A program made the position numbers and the translations under genes. 64,000 bases of DNA from Sphagnum magellanicum (lineage: Eukaryota > Streptophyta > Sphagnopsida > Sphagnales > Sphagnaceae): assembly GCA_021904315.1 (NCBI GenBank), contig CM038917.1, forward strand, positions 9,842,041 through 9,906,040. Reading direction: 5' to 3'. The notes under the pieces are model-generated. The model saw only the letters and a list, made by a program, of their open reading frames with translations, was not told the DNA's origin and made no database searches. This document shows, piece after piece, positions 30,850 to 41,018 of this stretch (position 1 is its first letter; each line of letters begins with the position of its first letter).

Positions 30850-31650
30850 TGTTTTCATACGTTCCAACTTGGATAATGTAAGTATGGCCACATGTCAGCT
30901 GATGAGGCTGATGACTTTGAAAGGCCTGTTTGAGGTGTCTTGATGAACAAGTGGCTTATCTGATAACTGCAATTTGCATTGCCCCCCTTCATGGCAACTT
31001 CAAACCAGCAAGGGTTACCTAAAATAGTAGGAAAGGTTTCCTTGAAATTATCCAATAAAAGGAACTCACGTCTCATAATGAGGGACCAAGTGAACTCTGC
31101 AAAGTTGTGTCCCTAGACCCTACCCCATATGACATCCACATGCTTTTTGTTTTGTACTAGTCTCTCCCGGAGAGGGGCACCACTGACAAATACCTCATTG
31201 GCCCTAAATACAGTATCTTGAGGACAATGGATTCAATAAGACAAATTGAGCACAATGACTCCTGACAACCTCATCTTTTTGTCCCAGTCCTGGTAAAGAG
31301 TGGAGCTCACATCCAAAAGCATCTCAATAAACCCTTTACTGGTTGAGAACTGGGCATCCACCAAATCACAAGATGTTATGTCCACCGATCACAATTTGTA
31401 GAGATGTTTTTAAATATAAATAAGGTGGAGGTCCCAGTCTTGGTAAAGGCTGGAGCTCACATCCAAAAGCATCGCAATAAACCCTTTACTGGTTGAGAAC
31501 TGGGCTTCCACCATTTCACAATATGTTATGTCCACCAATCTCAATTTATAGAGATGTTTTAAAATATAAATAAGGTGGAGGGGGTTCAGGAACTTGTTGT
31601 TCGCCCTCTTAGGTGGTTCATTTGTCTTCTTGAACGTAGGTCCTTCCATT
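30850..31650 (-). pseudogene. Unidentified protein remnant with internal 50-codon duplication
   Basis: A single minus-strand frame with a few stops reads through about 800 bases in protein-like composition. It includes VEAQFSTSKGFIAMLLDVSS, DTVFRANEVFVSGAPLRERL, HVDVIWGRV, GHNFAEFTWSLIMRREFLLL and TFPTILGNPCWFEVAMKGGN. The upstream part contains the 150-bp tandem duplication, so 50 residues occur twice. I do not recognise the family; it may come from a transposon or a host gene. The stops indicate a dead copy. Confidence 0.5.
31281..31580. repeat. 150-bp tandem duplication
   Basis: GTCCCAGTC(C/T)TGGTAAAG starts at 31281 and again at 31431. Each unit is 150 bases and ends TATAAATAAGGTGGAG (31430 and 31580). 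The copies differ at about ten positions. The length is a multiple of three, and the minus-strand frame stays in phase across both copies. Confidence 0.9.
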
Positions 31651-33390
31651 TTGTTCCTTGTTTTTCCCCTTTTTTGGGTGCCTTGGTTTATTTATGGTTG
31701 GCTGGTTTTTTTTTTCCCTTCTAAACTCTATGAATGATATGAGTTTTTCATTGGAAGATATACATGTCACAGGGAATGATGATGTAGAATCATCCAAGGG
31801 TCCTAAATGCAGGCAGTACAAAAGTATTGCAACGTTTCTTTTTTTCACTGGCTGCCCTTAGTCTGATTCATATTCAAAAAAAGATGGGTGGTGTGCTTGG
31901 GTGGGCCGAAGTGCTGCCAAGACATATTTGGGCGCGTGTTTATGCACAAATCTTTTGAGTGTGTAATGGACACTAGGAAGCATAATATTGTCTGGGCAGC
32001 AACAAGATGTGTCTGGGCTTCACCATACTCATCTTAATCAGGTAATTGGCCAAGCAACGAGCAAAAATACAAGAGTACTTGTCTTCACCAGACGCTATCT
32101 AGCCACCATCCAGGTCTGTCCGGTGCCCTTTCTGGGCCTGACAATGCAGCCCTGTGTGGTTCTGCTGCAGGGTTTTCAAATTTTCTTCATTTATTGACTG
32201 TTGGTATTCGATAAATATAAAACAAAAAACATTGTGCCTAGTGCTAAAATCTATGCCAGTGGTTGGAGCAAATCTCTCTTAAGATTAATGGACTTGGTTA
32301 TGAACCTGGTACACAACTGCAGAACGTATGTGCAGAACACTGGGAACGAGAAAATCATGTCCCTGGTTTTTGCAGACATGTAAAATTAAAAATCATGTTG
32401 TTTGGTTTTAACAAGAGAGAGAGAAAAACATGTGCAAGAAGACAAGCTAAACAAGCATCAGACAGAGATCGTTGAGGGGTAGATAAGGTCTCACCTTGTG
32501 TACTGCCTGTATTTAGGACCCTTGGCTTATTTGAGGTCTTCCTCCCACATTCACCACGTTTTGTTTGTCAAGACTGTTTTGACGTTTTCTCAGCCACCTT
32601 TCCCTTTTCTCATGACCCTGCCATTGTTTTGTGCTCATCAGCTCAGTCGCTAATCCTCCACATCAGTCAATGGCTGACAAGCTTGGTGGCCAGGCCCACC
32701 TAAGATTTGCATATCTGCAGCCTTTCGGCAGTTGAATGTTCTTTCTCCGGATTGGTGACAATATTGAACCCCAGAAATACTAAATTTGGACCTAGAGATA
32801 TTCATTTTTCTTTTCTAACGATGAGATACCAATGTTTATTAGGAGGAGATATATATATATATGGATTTTCTTACCACCTTTGGGCGGTTCTCTCTCTCTC
32901 TCTCTTTCAAAGACAGGATGAGAAAGGTCCTGGGTACACTAAACCCTGACTGGTGGTTCTCAAAGAAAAGGATCAGTTTCGACTCCAAATCATGGTTCTC
33001 AAAACAATCAAAGAACTAATGAAAGAACCGGTGGTTCTTTTGTCGATTCCATTAAAGAAATCTCCCCTGACCAATTGGAACTTTTCAAAAACCCAGAGAT
33101 GGCAACTATAACAAAATTAAAGAACCGCCCAACACTGGTCTCTATATTTATACCACGGTACCAGTGCAGGTGCTGCTTCACCCTGACCGACAGGCTGGTG
33201 CCAACAAGAGAATGGCAAAGTAAGGAATGACGCTGCACCCCGCCTGTCAGTAAAAATTCCTCAGAAAATCTGCTCCTTGTCAGGTTCACTTTCCTCACAA
33301 AAAATGTGCGTATTGCGTACCATACCTCCCAAGGACAATTGGCAGTTTTTTGTTGAATAGATAATTACTTGAAATTCAAAAAAATTCCGC
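31650..33390. other. Intergenic DNA, no recognisable gene
   Basis: It contains microsatellite tracts (ATATATATATAT near 32851, TCTCTCTCTCTCTC near 32890) and a repeat-end-like motif at 33156-33183 shared with the foldback at 30062. No protein resemblance was seen. Confidence 0.5.
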
Positions 33391-33399
33391 AGTCCCAAT

Positions 33400-33703
33400 G
33401 ACGGTGTTTTTTTTTTTTTTTTTTTCAATTTTGTGATGTAGCTCCACTGGCGATCATCCATAAGATGATGATATAGCCAGATTTGGCTACAGACTAGATA
33501 TGAAAGAAAGAAAAAGAAAAACAGGATCCTTCTTGGCTACCTACTGGAACTTATCATAAAAATCTGGCAATTTGGAAACTTTTTTCTTTTTTGAAATCTG
33601 GCGAATTTGGGCCAATTTTTTCCATGGAAAATCCTTTGTACAGGTGGAAATTATATTTTTCAGGTCGAAATTTGGCGAAATTTCGCCCCAAACAAAAACA
33701 CCG
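33400..33703. mobile_element. hAT-like MITE, 304 bp, with perfect 8-bp target duplication
   Basis: The element is flanked by GTCCCAAT at 33392-33399 and 33704-33711. Ends are GACGGTGTTTTT on the left and, reverse-complemented, CGGTGTTTTTGTTTGGGG on the right. Internal markers TTTTGTGATGTAGCTCCACT, GGCGATCATCC and AGCCAGATTTGGCTA link it to the copies at 46309 and 46930 and to the cluster at 1-1010. Eight-base duplications point to the hAT superfamily. No coding capacity. Confidence 0.85.
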
Positions 33704-34499
33704 GTCCCAATCTGAATATTTCAAATTTTCCACCAGATACCTTACCCTAAGTTCAGTTTAGTCATTAAATTATCTTCAAAATAGTGAAATGAATTTTTGT
33801 GAAAATATGAAGTTGACATGTTGAAAATCATCATAATTATAATAAGCTACACTCTGAATAATTTCACTACTCACATGACAATATCATAATAGATCATGGA
33901 AAGTTCAATCATTTCAATTTTTAAAAAAAGTAATTATTCATTTTGTCAATGTGAAAATTGATCCTAGGCTATGGTATGTACACTGCTGCATACACATGCT
34001 GTATAATTAATCTGCAGAGCCTTTTGCCAAATCCTTGTACGAAAAGTGCCCTTTGAGCAAATGGCTCACCAACAGCCACATAGCCTGCAGATTGTGAGAA
34101 TCCCAATTGGTATAAATATATTGCAAGATTTTAGCCTATTGTGGTACTTCTGAATATTATAAATACATGGCCCAATGTTAGGGTTTGGGAGTCCAAATTT
34201 TAACATTTGGTGGGTTAAATATAGTGTTGTGAGGTTAGCCTCTAAAATGTGGTGACCATACTTACTAGTATGGTATTAGTATTGTATAGTGTGATTTATA
34301 TGAATTGGTTAGGGGAGGTGGGGCTCAAAGTACAATTTTATTTTATAATAAATTGATTGATGGGCCAAGAAGGGAAAAAACCTTTCTCAAAGTCAAAAGT
34401 CTGGACAGTCCATGAATGAAAATTTCCATTCCCGTATGAAGTGGGAGTGATATGGAAAAAATAAAATTCAGGGGACTGTGAAGTTGTAACACTCCTCAA

Positions 34500-34800
34500 A
34501 CTAGAAGAAGGGTAGTGTTCCTTCCCTTTGGCCCATCTATATAGGTGAGAGGAGGACAACATTTGCCAAAGCATGTGGGATTTTAAAAAGGTGCTATTGG
34601 GAACATGTTAGGGAAAATAATCAGAACATGGGGAATAAATTGAAAACCTGATGGGAAACCAATGAGAACTTGATAACACTTTGGGAACAAGGGAAAATGT
34701 AAAAAAACCTCCCCAAGGGAGAGCTTCCCACTGGTTGCATGCAATCCCTCTTCGCAAAACTGTTCATCACCAATTTGGCCTTAACGCCAGGGGCAGAATT
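34500..34800 (+). repeat. Dispersed repeat copy B, with TATA-like motif
   Basis: Direct-orientation relative of 29640-29960. Shared are CCTTTGGCCCATCTATATAG, GGAGGACAACATTTGCCAAA and the GGGAACA-rich tract that follows. Divergence is moderate with small indels. The 4.5 kb between the copies shows no retroelement coding region, so they look like independent solo copies rather than paired LTRs. Confidence 0.6.
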
Positions 34801-34809
34801 TTGTGGACA

Positions 34810-35100
34810 TATTACATATTGACCCACTATTATATGTATAAATGTTAATCATTTTCATACAGCTTGTAAATCTCATGTAAGTGTAAATGATTTACAATTC
34901 CATACCCAAAATTTTTACACTTACACTCTTATCATGAATATATTTTTTACATTTACAAATGAGTAATGTAAATGTTTGTCAAAAAACCTTACAAGTTGTG
35001 TGCAAATGTTTAGCAGCATGCAAGTATATATAAAATATATCCTTAGTGACTATAATTACTCACAGTCCATAAATTAATTAGTCGGTGGTGCATCCCGAAG

Positions 35101-35133
<33 letters not shown>

Positions 35134-37530
35134 ATAGGTCACTTTGATTGGCCTTTCACAAAAAAGCCTAATAATTTTAATATTCTTCAAATAGAAGCAT
35201 TTTCTATCAATATGGGACTATAGTAATGCTTTGTTTTAGCCACTTACATACAATACAAGAGCAAACTTTCATAGAAAGAATAGGTATAGAACAAATTGTG
35301 ATGCTATTTCAAGAAATATTTTGGATGCACATTAGTAAAGTGCATTTTGCCCCATCTCCTTGCTTCAGTAGAATTTTCATTCCTAACCTTGTTCATCACC
35401 ATTTTTGTAGTTAAGCTTTTACAAGAGCTTATTACTTATTGTGATTCATATTAATTAGTTGTGGTGCATCCCAAAGCACAAATGTTTTTAAAGTTTGAAA
35501 CCCTCCTAACCCCCCCTCCCCCCCAAGTGACATGTTTTTACATTTTTTTACATGGCTGTGTAAAACCATATAAGTGTATTTGTTTTACTAGTACACTTGT
35601 TTTATATTATTACACTTAGACACTTTTACACCAGAAATTAGCCCCCCTTATAGTGATCTTAAGTATAGTTGTGGAATATCATTTGCTGAACTGTTTTGCT
35701 AACTTCAATTGTTGTGTTTCTCAGGTCAACTTTGCCAAATCAGTAGGTCCATGGTGCTATTTGGCTATTTAGCTATTTTGCCAAATTCACACTACCTGTT
35801 TGCCAAATTGCAAAGTCCACATTGCCATGTCCCACATTCCCAATTCACCATCTCCACCTTGCTATTTCGCTCTTTGGCTATTTTTGCCAAATTGCCAAGT
35901 CCACTTCACTCTGTGGAATCCCCCAATGAGCTTCAAGCTCCCCTCAAATTAAAAATTTTCTGAGGCTATCTTATCTTGTTACTGATTTTTTTTTCCAGCT
36001 GACAAAACTTCTGCCCCAAGAAACCAGATTGCCATTGATTTTTTTGGTCCACAGCTTGCCTTGCACAGGGATAACTTCATCAAGTATCAAGTGTGAAGGA
36101 GAAAATTATAAACAAAAAATGAGATGTAAGGACGACCAAGTAATATTGGTATTTTCCAAGTTCTATTGCCTACACCCTTGGATGCATGAATTTCATCCAA
36201 GCTTGATGAAGATTCAATGATGCATCAAACAGGATGTTAGATAACGTGCGGTCATTTGTGACTTGTTAATAAGTCTTGATTCTCGTCGAACCTTTGAAAT
36301 ATGAATGGGGATAACAAAGTGTGGCTTAAGGGGGGGGGGGAGAGGGTAATCTCAATTGTGGCTAAATTTTTTATCATGGATGACATCCATTGATCATTGT
36401 CCATAGAACACTTATAAAAGGCAAGTACAAGGTTTTCATTCATGTGATATTGCAAACATTCATATGGACAAAATCAGTCATTATTGTTCAGAAATCCTTA
36501 TTTGATTAAAAAATTTCCCCATAAAAATTCATTTTTCTTCCATAATTGATGAATTCCATCAATATCATCATTCAGGAATCTGGATCCGCAAAAGATGAGT
36601 TCAAAAGGGTTTTTTGGTACCATGGACTTTAATGGAAGGCTCTAAAGAAACTTCATAAGATGTCATCTCCATACAGAATGAGTGAGTGCTTGAATGAATG
36701 AATTGATTATGAATGGATAGATGAATGGATGAATGCTCATGAGTTCCTATGTCAGGTTTTGAGGATGGTTTTCACCAGTGTTGGTTGGTTATGGAGTTTT
36801 GACCTGGTTAACCTACCAGCTGGTTCTTGATTTTTAGTAAGTGGTTAAATTGATAATCACTTGGTATTGAATTTTCAAAAATCTAATAACTTATCTAGAT
36901 GACTTGATTATCATCCAAGTATGTTATGAATCTTTAAACACTAATATAAAAAAATGATTTAAAAAAATAATAATAACTTCAATTTCAATTTTAAAAACCT
37001 TATAATCAGCTAATTAACCAGCAGGATTACATATAGTAAAGGACATCGTGAAGCATCATTTCATTCATCTGTCTTATCATCCATCCGTCTGGTCATCCAT
37101 CTGTCTCATCACAGTCTGTTTACTCTGATGCCATAATTCTTTATTATAGTTCAATGGATGCCAGAGCAAGCAGCCGTTAAGCACACTTTTATTAGATATT
37201 GACAATTTCAAGGCTTGCATTTGCCATAATAATAATGGCATTGGATGTCAGTTGCCATTTTAGCACACAAACTTAATAGATATATTGGTAATTACAATGA
37301 TCAGATTGCCCAGAAAAACAATTTTGCCAATAATAATAATATGCTGGATGCCAAAGGTATTATTATGATGCATGTGAAAATTGGCTGCACCAGAAACCCT
37401 AACCATTATGAACAGGGAGGGGGTCTGGATACTGGAACTTATCAACATACAAAAACAAAGAAAAAAATTTCAACAGATTGATACCTACTAAATAAGTAAC
37501 TTACTACTTACTTACAAGTTGAACAACGTT
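34810..37530. other. AT-rich intergenic DNA, no recognisable gene
   Basis: Contents are a CT/AT microsatellite at about 35101-35131, a short direct repeat (TTAGT(C/T)GGTGGTGCATCCC near 35080 and GTTGTGGTGCATCCCAAAGC near 35458), C- and G-homopolymer tracts near 35515 and 36330, and TCATCCATCTGTC-type repeats near 37080. No protein resemblance in any frame. Confidence 0.5.
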
Positions 37531-37660
37531 GGGGTATATTTGCCGTCTCTGGTCTATTCCCATGGTCAGCTGGGGTATATTTGCTGTCTCCAGTCTATTC
37601 CCATGGTCAGCTGGGATATATTTGCTGTCTCCAGTCTGTTCCCATGGTCAGCTGTATTTT
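37531..37660 (+). repeat. 41-bp tandem repeat, about three copies
   Basis: Units starting GGGGTATATTTG lie at 37531 and 37572, and GGGATATATTTG at 37613. Each contains TATTCCCATGGTCAGCT or a close variant, and a partial fourth unit follows. Copies are about 90 percent identical. No role is evident. Confidence 0.85.
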
Positions 37661-38581
37661 GCTATCTCACGAGTCACTAGCAGTGCAAACATCAAGATTT
37701 TCATTGGCCGGTTCCTGATGGATACATGCGGAATGTCGTATATAAAGAGGTTTTGGAAATGTAATTTGTAATTGTAGTTTTGTAATATGTATCATCAAAT
37801 ACACACACACCTGTGCATTAGGCACGGGGTTCAAACTAGTAACATGCAATTACCAATCAGCTATATGATAACCCACCCTTATGCATAATCAAAAAGTTGG
37901 TAACCTACTTGGGAATCAATTTTTTTGAAATATTGATAACCTGTGTGGTCTGAAAAGCATTCTCCAAAACTGATCTACCCGGCGGATGTTTAAAAAAGAA
38001 ATAACCGGCCAACCCTGGTTTTTGACCGCTCATGGGGACACGCCCATTGACGCAAAGCTGCTGAAATGCCGCCGTTGTTGCGGGCAGGTGAGTTCGTCAC
38101 TTGGCGCTGGTCTGCCATCGCCGACCTGCAACAGGACGAGCAACCAGTCCCTGGAGGGCTGGTGGTGGAGCCCGTGACGAGAGGACGACAAAAAGCGGGA
38201 GAGCTGCAGGCGATGTAGGCTGCCTACGGACAAGCTCAACTTGCAGAGAATCGTACAAGCCAGAAATCCCTTTTCAACGATAAGTTTTAGATGCCACATC
38301 AAATTGTCCCTGTTTTTCTTCTCCCCTAGATCGCTACTCTGCCGGCTGCACGCTCCCATTACCCAATTACATACACCCAAATCCTTCATAGCTCTAGAGG
38401 AGCCCGTCTTCTGCTTCTATACTTCTTATCTGAGTATATGGATTGAAGAGAACGCAGCTCCTGTCAGCAGCATAATCAGCACTAGAAGAAGAACCCCCTC
38501 ACATAACCAAAAAAAAGAAAAAGAAAAAAAGAAGATTTCCAGCTGAAGTTACAAGCCTAGAGACAGACAGTTCCTTGGAAA

Positions 38582-38602
38582 ATGGTGAAAGTTGTTGTAT
38601 AG
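38582..38602 (+). promoter_or_regulatory. Short upstream ORF in the putative 5' UTR of the MFS gene
   Basis: ATG GTG AAA GTT GTT GTA TAG gives a six-codon frame ending 69 bases before the chosen start. If the transcript begins upstream of it, this uORF could lower translation of the main frame. The transcription start is not visible in the sequence, so this is only a possibility. Confidence 0.35.
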
Positions 38603-38671
38603 TTATTAGAGGGACACGTGAACAGGAAAGCAATCAGGAAGTAGAGTAGGGAGACTTGAGGTAGAAGAGAA

Positions 38672-41018
38672 ATGAAGGAGATGATGAACGAGGGGGAAGG
38701 AGGAGGAGGAGGAGGAGAGAACAAGAACAAGAACATGATATGGAACAACAGATGGTTTGTGTTGGTAGCCGCTATTTGGTTACAAGCTTGTGCAGGGATA
38801 GGATACATGTTTGGAGCCATTTCGCCAGTGATGAAAACCTCGCTGGGCTACAACCAGAAACAGATCAACAGGCTCGGGGTGGCCAAGGATATTGGTGATA
38901 GCGTTGGCTTGCTGGCTGGCTTGCTTTGTGATGTGCTACCGACATGGGCTCTTCTATTTCTGGGCGCGTTGCAGAATTTCGTGGGCTATGGTTGGATCTG
39001 GCTCATTGTTACCGGTCGCACACCCACTCTGCCCTTTGCACTGGTAAAGCTTTTTTTGTCCATTGTCAAGTCCCTTGAGAAAGCTCTCAATAAGCAGCGC
39101 AATGAATTCCAGTTCAACTTTTTTGTTGTTGGGTGAGTGTGTGTGTGTGAGCTCGTTCAGAATTGTACCCAGTTCTTGTGTTGTGGATGTTGCTGTGGTT
39201 GCAGGTATGTGTGCTGATATGCGTGGGAACCAATGGAGAGTCATACTTCAACACAGCAGCTCTGGTAACTTGTGTCCGCAACTTCTCTGAGAACAGAGGT
39301 CCAGTTGTGGGCATACTGAAAGGCTTTGCTGGACTGTCAGGGGCCATCTTTACACAGATATTCGCGGCAACATTTGCTCCTGACCAAGCTTCTGTTATCT
39401 TCATGGTTGCAGTCTTTCCCACATCGGTGGCCCTAATGGTTATGTCTGTTCTACGACATGTGCCGGCATTTGACGATGGATTGAAGAATGCTGCAGCAAC
39501 GCGGTCACAAAACTTTCGGTTTGTGTATGGAGTTTGCTTAGCATTGGCAGCTTATCTCATGGCCACAATCATCATCCAAGATATGACACATGTTAGTGGC
39601 TCTGTCAATATTGCATTTGCTTGTGGTTTGCTGTTCCTTCTTTGTCTACCTTTGGTGATACCATTGTGGCCAGCAGCAGGCTTTTGCAAGTCCTTTTCTG
39701 TTTCTGTTCATGACATTCTCATTCCTGAGCCAACAGCAACAACATCTGAAAAAGATTTGGAGTCACCATTGCAAGCTCCATTACTTGGGCATGACAGAAT
39801 GCACTCAATTGCCAAAGGTCAAGTCAATGACGGGGTTGTTGTTCCAGATCATTGTAGTAGCATCAATAATAGCAGCAGCAAACAAATTGTGTCTGTAGAG
39901 AACGGAAGTCATTTGACTGCTGCTGATGTTAGGAAAGTTCACAGTCCAATACACAAAGATGAGATTCTGTTCAGCGAGTTGGAAGATGAGAAAGAAACAT
40001 GGCCGGAGAATGTGAGGCAGCAGCGGATGGAGCTTGCCACTTCTCGGTTGTTCCGTGCAGTAGCTGAAGGTGCTGTCAAGATCAAGCGGAGAAAAGGACC
40101 ACGACGAGGCGAGGATTTCACTATGAAGCAAGCTGCTGTCAAGGCAGATTTTTGGTTGTTGTTCTTTGGTCTTTTTTGTGGGGCAGGATCTGGTCTGATG
40201 GTTATTGACAATCTGGGTCAGATCAGTCAGTCCCTTGGATATGCCAATGCTCATATCTTTGTGTCCATGATAAGCATCTGGAACTTTCTTGGCCGCCTTG
40301 GGGGTGGATATGTCTCAGAGATCATTGCCAGGTATTTATTTGTTTTCCTTCTGGCAATCAGATTTCTGATGATCCTGCTCGTGCCTATTTGCAGTGCACA
40401 ATGATGCATCCAGGACCCACTTTGAAGTGTGCTGTTTGTTCATTTCCAACCAATGCTGTTTATGCTGCTGCTCTTCATGGAATTCTTGGTTGTGGCAGGG
40501 ACTATGTAAAGCCACGGCCAATTCTTATGGCTGTAGCACAAGCAGGAATGGCACTTGGGCATGTTTTGCTTGCCATTGGATGCCCAGGCTCCCTGTACAT
40601 AGGCTCACTACTGGTGGGTTTTGGTTACGGGTCACACTGGTCTGTTATTCCAGCAACTGCATCAGAGCTTTTTGGGCTCAAGAATTTTGGTATCCTGTAC
40701 AATGTCCTCTGCATTTCCAACCCTGCAGGATCACTTATATTCTCAGGACTGATTGCTGGAACACTATATGATTATGAAGCACAGAAGCAGAGGGGGCTTG
40801 AGACCCTGGCAACCAGCTTCATTGCCAGTGACCAGTTGGCCATTGAATCTGATGAAGTCTTGCTGTGTAAAGGAGCTATCTGCTTTAGGGAAACTTTGTT
40901 CATCATGACCGGAGTCTGTATAATCGGTATTGTGCTGAATTTGGTGCTTGTTGCACGCACCCAGCGTGTGTATACCATGCTCTATGGAAAAACAGGGGGA
41001 AGAGGATCCAAGGGGTGA
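38672..41018 (+). CDS. Nodulin-like (NFD4-type) major facilitator superfamily transporter
   Basis: Three exons, 38672-39043, 39205-40331 and 40499-41018, join in frame (372+1127+520 nt) to give 672 residues. Introns are GT-AG, 161 and 167 bp. The N-terminal half is a Nodulin-like domain: RWFVLVAAIWLQACAGIGYM (first membrane helix), LGYNQKQINRLGVAKDIGDS, then ALVTCVRNFSENRGPVVGIL and KGFAGLSGAIFTQIF. A hydrophilic loop of about 145 residues (roughly 285-430, Ser/Asn and charged) separates the two membrane bundles. The second half opens KADFWLLFFGLFCGAGSGLM and VIDNLGQISQSLG, with GRLGGGYVSE, PGSLYIGSLLVGFGYG and ASELFGLKNFGILYN. Arabidopsis NFD4 and relatives are multi-pass membrane proteins whose substrates are largely unknown. 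The acidic Gly-rich N-terminus precedes the first helix, supporting this ATG. No stops or frameshifts; it looks intact. Confidence 0.93.

Noticed and set aside
37795..37870. A tRNA gene or SINE near GGGGTTCAAACTAGT
   Set aside because: The B box is imperfect, no A box lies at the right distance, and no cloverleaf could be drawn.
39805..40254. A 149-codon minus-strand frame opposite the MFS gene
   Set aside because: It is the antisense shadow of exon 2 of the transporter and has no independent support.
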